A stretch of DNA of 64,000 bases from Datisca glomerata (taxonomy: Eukaryota; Streptophyta; Magnoliopsida; Cucurbitales; Datiscaceae): contig QANY01012059.1 of assembly GCA_003255025.1 (NCBI GenBank), forward strand, positions 992,001 through 1,056,000, given 5' to 3'. Position 1 is the stretch's first letter, and each line of letters begins with the position of its first letter. The notes under the pieces are model-generated. The model ran no database searches. It saw nothing but the letters and a program-made list of their open reading frames with translations, and was not told the origin of the DNA. Below, piece by piece: positions 10,351 to 21,862 of the stretch. Both the position numbers and the translations under genes were made by a program.

Positions 10351-11851
10351 TGATAACTCTAAGAATTTAGAGTTATCCTAGCATTCATAGGTCTAAATTA
10401 TTGCTTGTTTTAGGGTGATTTAGTGATTTTAATGTTTAGTTTTAGTTATTTGTTGTTTATATAATTCTAGGGTTATGTTTGTTATATCACTAGCCTTGTT
10501 AGTAATTTTCAAGCAAGTTTATGAATGAGAGTTTCTTTGATGCATGGCTGTTTGCAGAGCTTGGTATATTTCGATGCTATAGCAGTTCCTGATGCTACTA
10601 TAGCTGATGCCATACGATGGAAGCTTGGCGAGTGGTCTGGCGCGTGGTCCAGGTGGCACTGAAAGCAAAAAGGGAGATTCTTATGCATCAGAAGCCATTA
10701 TGCCGGGTGTCCGTAGCATCTACGCTTCGTGGTCCCCAACTCTTGGAAGCTCGACACACGTCCTAGTGTTAAGGAGAAAACCTAATCCTGAAGCAACTAT
10801 AAAATGGAAGTACATCCATTTTTTGAAGGAGGATGGCAGTAGTCAAAAGCAGCCGACACTTGCTTAGTACAAAAGATACCTCACGCAAAAAGGGAAGAGG
10901 AAGAAGACAGAAGAAAAGAAGGCATTAAGAAAGAAGACAAAAGCTTAGAATAACTTATTTATTCTTCTTCTTTTCTCTCACTTGTTTACCTCATTTATCT
11001 CTTCGTTCTCACTTCGTTATATTTCTTATTTTGCTGGAAAACAATGGAAATGAGATATTTTGTTCATACATTTGAACTGACTATGAGCTAAATACTTTGT
11101 GGCTAGTATGGTAATATGAACTTGGATTTTTCTTTGTCTTATTAATGTTGTTCTCGTTGTTAAGCTCTCTTTAGTATTTTGAAAAGTATGCTTAAAGCTA
11201 ATTTCTGTAATTTCTATATGTGATTGGCCATCTCTATTAAAATTCAAGTTAGATTAAGCTCTGAAAGGACTTAGTTTAATGGAATGTACTTAATTGATGC
11301 TTGAGTGTTTAAATAAAGTACATGAATATGAAATTTTGTAGATCTAGACACTTTGGGAGGTACATAGACATATGATCTTGCCTTGCAACCCTTTGGCTGA
11401 ATGAACCAAACTTTAACCTGACTAAGCTTAGACATAAGATAGTTAAGGCCGGAATTGGTAATCTAAAAAATGACAGTCTTATTGTGCCTAAGAGCTAAGG
11501 TAGTGCTACTAAGATGTTATAGTAATTGGAACAGTATTAATCTAGATGAAGTAAATTATAAGGGAATTAATCATACTAGCCTTCTCTCTTATTGAATATC
11601 TCTCTGATACATAGCGTTTCTTGCATGCAATTGTTATTCTACTATACTCTTTTTATATGATTAATTTCACTTCATTTTTAATCATATCACCCAATCATTA
11701 TTGTTACTATTTTTTTTCTTGCAAATTAATTCTGCTTTTGGTCAAATATATTGCATATTCACTTAGTCCCTATGGACATCGACACTCATTTATCTCTTTA
11801 TTACTTGTTAAGCAATACATGCACTTGCGTAAAGACACATTTCAAACAACA
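10351..11851 (+). repeat. Left LTR of A1
   Basis: Starts TGATAACTCT and ends ..TTCAAACAACA. A TATA-like CTATAAAATGG lies near 10798 (CTATAAAAGG in the right LTR near 20826). Frames inside it (10607-10867) are LTR sequence and not genes. Confidence 0.85.
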
Positions 11852-11856
11852 TGTTA

Positions 11857-11876
11857 TTAGCGTCATTGCCAGGTAC
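11857..11876 (+). other. Primer-binding site of A1 (decayed tRNA-Asp type)
   Basis: TTAGCGTCATTGCCAGGTAC stands where A3 has TGGCGCCGTTGCCGGGGA (40018). Several C/G to T/A changes suggest decay of methylated cytosines. Confidence 0.65.
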
Positions 11877-11984
11877 TGGATATATAATATCTTAGACCAT
11901 TTAGGGTTTAATTTGTGAGTTTCTTTACTGAATTTGAGCCTTACTTATTTTCAGGAAAGTGGAATCTATTATACGTGTAGGCAG

Positions 11985-14304
11985 TAAATATTAGACTTCA
12001 TCCTTGACCCAAAAATTGATAGAACCTTGAGATAATTAAGAAGGGAACATAGAGGTGTAACAGTTGTAGCAGAAATGGTTGCACCTACTGAGGATGAAGG
12101 TGTGTTAAATGAAAGGAACCAATAAGGCAACCAAGCCAACACTAGAAACAATGTCATTGTAATGGTTGATGATAGGGAGAGATCCATCAGAGGTGATGCC
12201 ATACTCTAGCCACAAGCTATGAACCCTAGCATAGTGAGGACTGAAATACAAGCTCCTAAATTTGAGTTGAAGCCACTAAGGCCTCGTTTGACAGTCATGA
12301 TAGTTTTGGATAGTACTATACAAAATCTGTCATATTAGACTGTATTGTATTGTATTGGATTAGTCCAATATTTTGTGCTATATCGGTTAAATTATACTAC
12401 TTGTACATTGTTTGAGACATGATAGAACTAGATTTTAAAATTGTCTTTCATCATTTATTCCTGAATCTACATGTTATTTTGCATATCCGATCACAAAAAA
12501 AAATATTTCATATTTTCAAGTATACAATACATTCCATTATTAAAAATTCTTTAAAAATATAAAGAACAATATTAATAGATACATTCAATTATAAATAAAA
12601 CATGAATATTATATAAATATGTAAAAAAGAGCATATAAAAAGAAAATCCCCTTTGGGGCTCTTAGTTCGGCTGATTCATAGCGATGATGATCGTATTACT
12701 TAATATGGTGATATGAGTACTATTTAGTCTCATCGTATTATCTAATCCAAACAAACTGTCAAGTCAAACACATGATAGTACTAAAATAGTATTGTCCAGT
12801 ACTGGCAACCAAACAAGGCCTAATGTTTGAAATGCTACAGAAAGTGGGGCAATTCAATGGCCTACCATCTGAAGATCCTCATTTACATCTAAGATTGTTC
12901 ATGGAAGTGAGTGATGCTTTCAAAATACCTGGAGCTACTGAAGATGCACTAAGGATGAGACTGTTCCCTTATTTTTTAAGAGATAAAGCTAGAGCATGGC
13001 ATAATTCACTGCCTCCAGATTCAATCAATAGCTGGAATGACTTTGCTGAGAAATTCGTGATGAAAAATGAGGTTATCTCCTTTCATCAATTGGACAATGA
13101 ATCCCTACATGAAGTAGGGGATAGATTTAGAGAGCTGTTAAGGAAATGCCCCATCATGGAATCCCTTATTGGATACAAATGGAGACATTCTACAATGGGC
13201 TGGATTCTTCAACAAGGTTGACGATAGATGCATCTTCCAATGGAGCTATTTTATCTAAGTCCTATGAGATTTTGGAGAGGATTTCTAGCAATAACACTAT
13301 CAGTGGCCTACCGCTAAAGTAGCTGCTGCTACAACAACCGAGAGAGTTGAAGGATCCCATGAGTTAGATGCAATGATTACTTTGATAGCCCAAGTTTCTT
13401 CCCTAACGGATATGATTAAGAATATGTGTATTGGATCTCCAGCTGCTTAGAACCATAACCAAGGCATGCAACAAGTAGTTAATCAAGTTGCAAAAGTTTC
13501 TTGTATTTAGTGTGAGCAAGAGCATCTATTTGAGAGTTGTCTTGGTAATCCAGCATCTATCAACTATGTTAGAAATTTCAATAATAATAACAACAACAAC
13601 CCTTATTTCAACACATATAATCCTGGATGGAGGCAGCACCCAATTTTTTCTTGGGGAAACCAGAATGAAGGAGCATTAAATGTGTAAAACATGCCATCTT
13701 ACCATCCTTGATTTGCACAACCTTAAGGGAAGAAGCAAGCAGCTGAGGAAACCAGATCTTTGGAGAGTCTTCTTAAGGAGTACATTGTAAAAAATGAATA
13801 TGTTATCCAGAATCAATCATCCATGATAAAAATTCAAGAAATGCATTGAGGTACTTAGAGAATCAAGTGGGTCAGTTAGCTAATGCACTAAATTTAAGAC
13901 CTCAAGAAGCTTTACCAAGCAACACAGAACACACAAGAAGAAAAGGAAAAGAACATTGTAAGGCTATCCATTTGAGGAGTGGTAAAGTGACAGCTAAGCC
14001 TATAGAAGAAAAAGAGGACATACCTAAAACAAGAACCAAGGAAGCTAGTTCAAGCAGAAATGAAGCAGAGCCAGCTGCTGTACCATCACCTGACACAACC
14101 TCTAAGGTTATGAAAAAGCCAGTGGAAGAAGTAGAGAGGACTTTGCCTCCATTCGCTCAGAGGCTTCAGAAAAATAAATTGAATGGTCAATTTAACAAGT
14201 TCCTAGATATATTGAAGCAAATCCACATCAACATACCTCTAGTGGAGGCACTACAACAGTTGCCCAACTATGTTAAAATTATAAAAGACATTCTCGCCAA
14301 GTGA
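11985..14304 (+). pseudogene. A1 gag, interrupted by a MITE
   Basis: The gag polyprotein of an Athila-like element, which would form the particle and bind the RNA. The N-terminal part runs 11985-12279 with stops. The core resumes at 12823 with FNGLPSEDPHLHLRLF and ARAWHNSLPPDSI. A frameshift near 13195 follows, then YEILERISSNN, a decayed zinc-knuckle region near 13500 (C..CEQEHLFESC, with a stop between), an Asn-rich run, and NPGWRQHP. The C-terminal part (13846-14304) has LENQVGQLANALNLRPQ, IHLRSGK and PPFAQRLQKNKL. This domain order is standard for the family. At least four stops or frameshifts plus the MITE rule out function. Confidence 0.85.
12280..12820 (+). mobile_element. Tourist-like (PIF/Harbinger) MITE, 541 bp
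   Basis: The ends are GGCCTCGTTTGACAG and, inverted, GGCCTTGTTTGGTTG. A perfect TAA target duplication flanks it at 12277-12279 and 12821-12823. Both the GGCC..GTTTG termini and the TAA duplication are typical of Tourist elements. There is no transposase, so it is non-autonomous. It lies inside gag and separates ..FELKP from ..FEMLQ. A second inner inverted pair includes CATGATAG near both ends. Strand is arbitrary. Confidence 0.85.
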
Positions 14305-15000
14305 AGGAGGTTGTGAGAGTTTGAGACCATAGCCCTAACTCAAGAGTGCAGTCTGATCCTACAGAAAAAGATCCCTCCTAAACTGAAAGATCTAGGTAGC
14401 TTTGTAAATTCCCTGTACAAGAAAATACACATTGTGGGAGAGCCTTGTGTGACTAGGTGCTGGCATCAACCTTATGCCTTTGTTAATATTTAGAAAATTG
14501 GGAATAGGTGAAGCTAGACTTACCACTATCACATTGCAGTTAGCTTATCGATCTTATGTGTATCCTGAGGGCAAGATAGAAGATGTGCTAGTCAATGTTG
14601 ATAAGTTCATTTTCCCTACTGACTTCATCATTCTTGATTATGAGGCTGATAGAGAAGTGCCCATAATTCTGGGAAGACCCTTCATAGCCTTTAGAAGGAC
14701 TGTTATTGATGTACAAAAGGGAGAGTTAACTATGAGAGTGAATGACCAGGTGAAAACTTTTAACGTCTTTAATGCTATGAAATATCCATAGGAAGAAGTG
14801 GAAGAGTGTGCTGTTGCAGCGGTACTAGACTCTATAGTGATGAAAAAGCTAAGTGTAACCTATAGCAATGTCAATATGCCAGATTCAAGCCTAATGGATT
14901 TGGATGAGGCAGTAGTGAAGAAGAAGAAGTTGACATTACATGGTTGGATGCAAGACACAACACTTCAAAGTTTGGCGAGCAGATTGAATCTTTACAATTA
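14305..15000 (+). pseudogene. A1 aspartic protease region
   Basis: This is the retroviral-type protease that would cut gag-pol. The approach ALTQECSLIL is readable. The active-site motif DLGA is broken by a one-base deletion (GACTAGGTGC at 14451-14460; A3 keeps GACTTGGGAGCA). The flap and C-terminal part follow in one long frame, 14474-14791: LGIGEARLTTITLQLA, VDKFIFPTDFIILD, VPIILGRPF and IDVQKGELTMRV. The frame stops at 14791 and resumes at 14798 with the acidic linker to RT. Confidence 0.85.
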
Positions 15001-16416
15001 TTAGAAAGAACTTTCAAGCTATCATTCCCATCCATTGAAGTATCACCCTTGTTGGAATTGAAGCCTCTGCCATCTCATTTAAAGTATGCTTATTTGGCAG
15101 AAAACATCACTCTACCCATTATCATTTCGTCATCCTTAAGTAGTGATCATGAGAAGTTGTTGCTTGAAGTCGTAGGGAAGTTTAAAAGAGCCATTGGATG
15201 GTAAATGACAGACATAAAAGGGATAAGTCCTTCCATTTGCATGCATATGATTTATTGGAAGAAGGTTGTAGCAATTCAATCGAACAACATGGGAGGCTTA
15301 ATCCGATTATGAATGAGGTGGTAAAAAAAAGGAGATCATTGAGTGGTTGGATGCACCCATAATATATCCAATCTCTAACATAGGTAAGTCCAGTTAAATG
15401 CGCACCCAAGAAAGGTGGAGTCACAGTAATAGCAAATGAAAACAATGAGATGATTCTAACAAAGATAATAACTGGATGGATGGTGTGTATGGACTACAGA
15501 AAGTTGAATAGAACCAGTAGAAAAGACAATTTCCCCTTAACTTTTATTGACTAGATGCTTGATAGACTGGCAAGCTAGGAATACTATTACTTCCTAGATG
15601 GTTACTCGGGGTACAATCAAATTGCCATAGCTCTGGAAGACCAAGAAAAGACCTCCTTCAGTTGCCTGTATGGAACATTTTCCTTTAGAAAAATGCCTTT
15701 GGCCTCTGCAATGCTCCAAAAACTTTCTAGAAGTGCATGATGGTCATCTTCACAGATATGGTAGAGCATACTTTAGAGGCATTTATGGATGATTTCTATC
15801 TTTGGAGAATCATACTTAAAAATGTATGTTTTAATCTTGAGAATGTACTTGAAAGATGTGAAGAGACCAATTTAGTCTCTAACTGGGAAAATGTCACTTC
15901 ATGGTTAAGGAAAGTATAGTTTTGGGTCATAGAGTTTTACTAAAGGGAATAGAAGTGGATAAAGCTATAATGGAAGTCATTAATAAGCTCCATGCCCCTA
16001 GCTCAGTAAAAGGAAGTAGAAGTTTCTTAGGACATGTAGGTATTTATAGAAGATTTATGAATGATTTTTTCTAAAATTTAAAAACCCTTATGCATGCTCT
16101 AAAAAATAATAGAATTTTTATTTTACTGACGAATGCATGAAAGCCTTTCTTGAGCTAAAAAAACATTAGTTACAGCACCTGTTACAATACACCTGACTGG
16201 GAGTACCATTTGAGCTCATGTGGATGCTAATGATTATGATGTAGAATTAGTGCTACCATTTGAACTCTATTCGAGGCTCAATTGAATCATACTACTAATG
16301 AGAAATTGTTGCTTTTTGCATTTGATAAATTTAGAGCATATTTGATTGGTGCAAAAGTAACTATTTTCATTGACCATTCTCTAATTAAATATCTAATATC
16401 TAAAAAAGATGCCAAG
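15001..16416 (+). pseudogene. A1 reverse transcriptase and partial RNase H
   Basis: RT blocks appear in order in shifting frames: VCMDYRKLN near 15490, FLDGYSGYNQI near 15595, FSFRKMPLA near 15680, and the catalytic FMDDF at 15782-15796 (the YxDD motif). Then come the connection (GHVGIYRRF near 16030) and RNase H-like ..EKLLLFAFDKFRAYLIGAK and DHSLIKYLISKKDAK. Coding stops abruptly after KKDAK at 16416 and jumps to the integrase C-terminus. Many stops are present. In an active element this enzyme would make cDNA from the element RNA inside the particle. Confidence 0.85.
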
Positions 16417-16705
16417 TTTTATAAAGAGAAAACAAAGAAATGGCATGATAAGAGAATTATGAGCAGATAGTTTAAGTCAGGAGAGAAAGTCCTGTTATTC
16501 GACTAACGTTGAAGCTATTCCCTAGAAAATTGAAGTCTAAATGGTTTGGACCTTTCAAATTGATCAAAGTCTATCCCCATGGAGCTGTAGATCTGCTTGA
16601 TGAAAAGACTGGAAAATAATTCAAAGTGAATGGCCAAAGAGTTAAGCAATATTGGGAGAATGAGGTTGACCGTGTCAAGACATCAATTCAACTCGGTGAT
16701 CCATG
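16417..16705 (+). pseudogene. A1 integrase C-terminal tail after a deletion
   Basis: Directly after the RNase H fragment the frame reads YKEKTKKWHDKRI and then, in other frames, [32 protein letters not shown] and VDRVKTSIQLGDP. This is the usual end of Athila pol. The zinc-binding HHCC and the DDE core are absent, although A2 (22890-23165) and A3 (42485-42928) keep parts of them. About 1.2 kb is therefore deleted at 16416/16417. Confidence 0.85.
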
Positions 16706-17479
16706 ATTCTTAAGGCCCAAGTCAGGCTGAGGACGATAACTCAAGTGCTTTTGGGAGGCAGCCCAAAGATAATTTTAAATTTAGTTTTTTTGTTTATTTC
16801 AGTTTATTGTATTTTCATATTTTTATTACTTAATTAGGTTAAACTAATGCATATTAGGTTATAAATTTCCTTTATTGTAACTTAGGTACTACAATTTTCC
16901 TCTTCAAGTAAAATCTTCGTTATAAAGATAGAATCATTTTTTAGGGTAGGATATTAATGCTCATTATTATTATAAGATCCTACCCCTAAAAAGGCTTTGT
17001 ACGGATGATTGTACATGATCAAGAAATGTGTGGGGTCCACTGGTTGGACGGTTGGCAGAAGGGGAAGCGTTTATTGGTCGATTGACTGCGTCAGTGCTAG
17101 AAAGAGATGTTGCATCATCAAAAGAGCTAGCTCACTAGATTTGCTATCCAATTTTTGTGCCTAAAAGCTAACCAATAGATAAAATCCCAAAAATTTTGAA
17201 TTTCCCCCAAAAAATATATGTAACAAAAATTTCCTTGATTTATTCTCTCGCAGGATCAAACAAGTAGGGAGAGAACATATTGCCGTAAGGAAAGGGCCGT
17301 GTAGCTTTAAAATGTGAAGAGTCATTGCCCTACCTCTTACGCAAGCCTATCAATTCAAAAAACATTCTCTTTCAACCCTAAGCAAACCCATATTTCCCTC
17401 ACACTCTTTCTTGAAACCTGTATTCTCTATCTCTCAAACTGTCTTCATCAAAATCATCCCAACGTAGGGTGACAAACAA
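16706..17479 (+). mobile_element. A1 spacer between pol and the post-pol ORF
   Basis: No coding seen. It starts with the conserved post-pol stretch (CAGGCTGAGGACGATAACTC, GGGAGGCAGCCCAAAG) that is also found in A3 (near 43450) and A2 (near 22130, minus). The last 150 bp are pyrimidine-rich with TCTCAAACT, as in a 5' leader. Confidence 0.6.
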
Positions 17480-18974
17480 TTTTTCTTAGATGTTAAGAGG
17501 TTCATCAGTGATGAAGTAGAGAAAAAGTATGAGGAGGAAATCCGTACGAAGAAGTTTCATGAAGAAAAAGGATTTTGGATAGAGCTCACAACATCTTTTG
17601 GGGCTACCAAAAGATATAGTAGAAATTATCAAGCAGCAAAAATGGGAGAAGCTTTGCAATCACCGTGACGCCATCTTAGTTCCACTGGTAAGAGAGTTCT
17701 ATGCGAACTACAACTCCATGGAATCCAAGGTAAGTTTGAGAGGTAAAGAAGTTGTAGTAGCATCTGTTAATTTAAATGGTATATTTGATCTAGAGGACTT
17801 CGAGGACGAATATTCTGTTATAGCTTCTAATATTACTAACCCTATTCTGGATGAAATGCTGTGAGACTTAACTGTGCCAAGCACCAAGTGGCATAAGTTT
17901 CTGTTGAGGGGGCAAAAACATTTTTGAGGACTGCCTTGATACCCCGAGCCAAAGTTTGGTAAAACTTTCTCCGTACCTCTCTCATCCCAACCACACATAT
18001 TCAAATGGTAACACAAGAAAGTTTGATTTTGTTGCACTCAATTCTTTATGGTAAGAAAAATTCTGTTGAGAGAAATTAAGCTTTGTTCCTCTAAAATGAC
18101 CGGTTCTTTATTTTCCCATGCCTCATTTGGAGGCATTGTATTACAAACTTTATTCCTTGTCTAGAAAATGAAGAAAATTTCATCAACACATGGGCCATAA
18201 ATTTGTTATCCATATAAAGATTTGCTGCTGAGAAAGCTAAAGACCCAGTTGGTAATATATCTAAGTTTGAACCATCATCCTTTCACCCGTTTGGCACCAC
18301 ATCATATGATTTTGAAACAATAGATATCCACATCATGCTTTGTACATTGTTCAAAAGATCAAGCTTCAAGAAAAAGCCTAGAAGAAGTTAGCTATCTTGT
18401 TGCAGCATCAGAAGCTGCAACAATAGGCTTATTGGGAGTACGTCCAGAGTAGGGACACGACCTTGAGAAAAAATTTACATAAAAACTTCATGAAGCCAAC
18501 CATGCCTTTTCCTCCTTCCCGGACATCCTTCTTCAACTTTGGAGGGAAGATAAAGAGGAAGAGAAGGCAGATAAGGAAGCTGAAGAGGTGGTAGAAAAAA
18601 ATTATGAGGAAGAGGTTGAAAAGGAAGGAGAGACAACTGGAGAATATGTTGTTGAGTCTAAAAAGGAAAGAGAAAAGGAAGTTATAGAAGAAGAGGAGCC
18701 TGCCATAAAAGAGATGGAAACAAAAGTAGAGGAAGAATCTGAAAAATGGAAGGTAAGTGAAAGTGAGGAGGAAGAAGTGCTTGAAGAGGGAAGTGATTCG
18801 GAAGAGATAGAACGAACACCCCCACCCCCACCAAAGCCTTCACCCAAGAAGGTAAAAGATAAAGGCAAGAGAAAATTATTCAGACCCAGCCCGATAGCTA
18901 AAACATCAAAGAAGTCAGAGTCATCGACCAAGAAAAAAAAGGAAAAGCATATGAGAAGAAGCCAGATGTTGTAG
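17480..18974 (+). pseudogene. A1 post-pol ORF (env position), nearly complete
   Basis: Function unknown. The N-terminal part reads FISDEVEKKYEEEIRTKKF and FHEEKGFWIEL; then 17598-17864 has LPKDIVEIIKQQKWEKLC, VPLVREFYANYNS and GIFDLEDFEDEYS. Stops and frameshifts break 17865-18580. The C-terminal part (18588-18974) is very Glu-rich and turns into a PPPPPKPSPKK run and a Lys-rich end. The same order is visible in A3 (44077-45590), and the N-terminal half in A2. The position after integrase is where env-like genes sit in Athila elements. However, I find no signal peptide, membrane span or cleavage site, so calling it env is not supported. It resembles plant 'putative transposon protein' entries as I remember them. 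Confidence 0.7.
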
Positions 18975-20383
18975 CAGTTGGAGTCTCAAAGAGCTCCAAA
19001 AAATAAAATGAAAGTAGATGCTAAGGAAAATCTCAAAGCTCAGAGGCAGCCTCTAAAGGTAGAGGTGGCTTGAGGAGTTCGGCAAAGTGCTAAGCACCAT
19101 AGAATTGATGCAGTAACCTGTTGCAGCAACAAGGGAGGGTGACTTTTCTCTTCCTTATTTCTTTTTACTTTGCTTCTTTTTCTCTTGTCTGTCTGGCTTT
19201 ATCTAGTTCTGGTCGAAATTTTTTTTTTGATTGGTTGAATGCTTGTTTTGATAGAGGGGTTAAACTCCTTCTTTTATCTTATTTTTGAGTTTGTCCATTT
19301 CAGGTTTTATTTTAGTTAGTTTTTTGTGCATTCCTTTAGTTTTTTTATGTATTTCTTTTCAAGCTTTTAATTTTAATGCATTGGCCTATTTTTGCTCAAC
19401 TTGTTCTGCTGTTTAAAAGCATAATATAATTTAAATAAATTTGATAAAACATGTTGAGCTTAAAATTTAATTGGCTGATTCCCGCCATATTTTGCACTTA
19501 AGAGGAAAGTTAGCTGCTTTCTAAAGTTTGGGATACTTCTAAGTGAGGTTTAATGCTCTGTTTTGGGTACCCTATTCTTATAGAATTAGTATGCTATCAT
19601 TCATAGTAGAGTAAAATAAGTTTGGGGGAGGGAAATTTATGTTCTAAGTTGATACTATGTAATATTGCTGCTAAAAAGTCCATTGGATTCTAAAAAATTG
19701 GATAAATAAAAAGGTTAGAAAGCTCCTCTCTTTTATGCTATTGAGTAACCGGGTGCCTTCATCACAACTGTTGTCATTCGTGTAAAAAGGTAGCCAAAAG
19801 CATGAGCTTTCTATAGCATTCAAAGTAATAGCAATTATAATTAACAACCCTGTTTTTTATGTTGTTGAGTAACCATGTGTCTTCAATGTTGACATTCGAA
19901 GGCATCATAACTTAATAGGTTTTCTAAGCCTATGTTAAAAAAACTGGAGAAGCCAAGTTAATAAGGATTGCAGTCTAGTTATCAATTTCCTTTGAACTTA
20001 ATTTGTGTTGCTTATCCCCCTACTGAGTTGTAAATGATAAAGTATGTTGTTCCTGGTTGAAGTAGGATTGCCCAAATTAGAGTTTATTGGGCCAATAATC
20101 TTGGATTTGGACCATCCTTAGCTTTATGAAGTAGTGACTCTATTCCTCATACACACCCACTATAGGGAATTAGGCTATTTTTGAGTTCAACATGTTGAAA
20201 ATAAGATGTTTTTAAAGTTTTGAGCATGATATTGTTGTTACACAATGGCTAGTAAGTTGAAATTTCTAGCTTGTTGTGAAATACAAAATTAGCTTAGGTT
20301 AAGTTAGTTAATGTTTTTGGTTGAGTTTTTATAGTTTAGATCTGCATCACTCAAGGATGAGTAATGGTTTAAGTTTGAGGGTG
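18975..20383 (+). mobile_element. A1 long 3' untranslated region
   Basis: No gene seen. It contains an internal purine tract AAGTTTGGGGGAGGGAAA (19618-19635). It also contains two imperfect copies of TTGAGTAACC..GTGxCTTCA (19741 and 19863), and the final polypurine tract before the right LTR. Confidence 0.65.
20369..20383 (+). other. Polypurine tract of A1
   Basis: TTAAGTTTGAGGGTG abuts the right LTR start TGATAACTCT at 20384. It would prime plus-strand cDNA synthesis. Pyrimidine interruptions are usual in this family. Confidence 0.65.
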
Positions 20384-21862
20384 TGATAACTCTTAGATAG
20401 AGTTATCCTAGCATTTCTAGGTCTGAATTGTTGCCTGTTTAGGGTGATTAGTGATTTTAATGTATAGTTTTAGTCATTTATTGTTTATTTAATTATAGGG
20501 TTAGGTCTGTACATTACTATCCTTGTTAATAATTTTTAAGCAATTTTATACATTAGGGTTTCTTTGATGCAAGGCTATTTGCAGAGCTTTGTATCTTTCA
20601 ATGTTGTAGCAGTTCTTGATGCTGCTATAGCTGTTTTTATACAATGCAACCTTGGTGAGTGGTCTGGCATGTGGTCCAGTTGGTGCTGAAAGTAAAAAAA
20701 AAGGATATCCCTATGCGTCAAAAGCCATTATGTCAGGTGTCCGTAGCGCCTGCTCTTCGTCGTCCTCAACTCTTAGAAGCTTGACACGTGTCTTAGTGCT
20801 AAGGAGAAACCCTAATCTTAAGGAAGCTATAAAAGGGAATTACATCCATTTTTGGAAGGAGGTTGGTTAGACAAAAGCATCAGACAATTGCTTAGTACAA
20901 AAGATACCTCACGTAGAAAGGGAAGAGGAAGAAGACGTAAGAAAAGAAGGCATTAAGAAAGAAGACAAAGGCTTAGAATAACTTGTTTATTCTTCTTCTT
21001 TTCTCTCTCTTGTTTGCCTAATTTCTCTCTCTATTCTATCTTCATTATATTTCTTATTTTCTGTAAAACAATGGAAATGGGATATTTTGTTCATGCATTT
21101 GAGTTCAATATGAGCTAAATACTTTGTGGCTAGTATTGTAATATGAATTGGAGTTTGCTTTATCTTATTAATGTTGTTCTCATTGTTAAGCTCTCTTTAA
21201 TGTTTCAATTAAGGATGCTGAAAGATAATTTCTATTAGTAATTGGCCATCTCTATTAAAGTACAAGTTATATTAAGATCTGAAAGGACTTAGTTTAATGA
21301 AATGGACTTAATTGATGCTTGAGTGTTTAGATAAAAAATACCTGAATATGGAATCATGTAGATCTAGACACTTTATGAGTTACATAGACATATGAACTTG
21401 CCTTTCAACCCTTTGGCTAGAGCTTAATGAACCAAACTTTAACCTGACTAAGAGTAGACATAAGATAGTTAAGGCTGAAACTGATAATCTCAAAAACAAC
21501 AGTTTATTGTGCCTAAGAGCTAAGGTAATGCTACTGTGAAGCTATAGCAACTGGAACAATATTTATCTAGATAAAGTAAATGATAAGAGAATTGACCATA
21601 CCAGCCCTCTCTGTTATTGAATATCTCTATGGTACTTAGTGTTTCTTGCTTACAATTGTCATTCTACTTTACTCTTTTTATATTATTAATTTCACTTTAG
21701 TTCTAATCATATCACCCAATCATTATTGTTACTATTTTTTTCTTGCAAATTAATTCTGTTTTGGTCAAATATATTGCATATTCACTTAGTCCGTGTGGAG
21801 ATCAACACTCACTTATCACTTTATTACTTATAGCACTTCTGTAGAGACACATTTCAAATAAC
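20384..21862 (+). repeat. Right LTR of A1
   Basis: Aligned end to end with 10351-11851; about 1.48 kb. Ends TGATAACTCT and ..TTTCAAATAAC. It is directly followed by A2 sequence. Confidence 0.85.

Larger units (their letters stand above)
10351..21862 (+). mobile_element. Athila-like Ty3/gypsy element A1, with both LTRs
   Basis: LTRs of about 1.5 kb flank gag, protease, RT, part of RNase H, an integrase tail and the post-pol ORF, in that order. A tRNA-Asp-type primer site follows the left LTR and a polypurine tract precedes the right one. The 5 bp target duplication has decayed (GGGCT left, GGGTC right), but A3 shows the empty site with GGCCC at 43728-43732. The integrase core (about 1.2 kb of the usual pol) is missing at 16416. 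A 541 bp MITE sits in gag. All frames have stops, and the LTRs differ by roughly 10-15% by eye, so the copy is old and inactive. Confidence 0.9.

Noticed and set aside
10607..10867. 86-codon frame, with a 72-codon relative at 20652-20870
   Set aside because: Both lie inside the two LTRs of A1 and are related because the LTRs are repeats. No gene evidence.
11969..12202. 77-codon minus-strand frame overlapping the start of A1 gag
   Set aside because: Antisense to readable gag text (RREHRGV..); no domain.
18602..18931. Ser-rich minus-strand frame (and a similar one at 45166-45546)
   Set aside because: Antisense shadow of the Glu-rich C-terminus of the post-pol ORF (GAA/GAG read as TTC/CTC).
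17480..18974. Naming the post-pol ORF an envelope gene
   Set aside because: The position fits, but no signal peptide, membrane span, furin site or glycosylation cluster is visible in any of the three copies.
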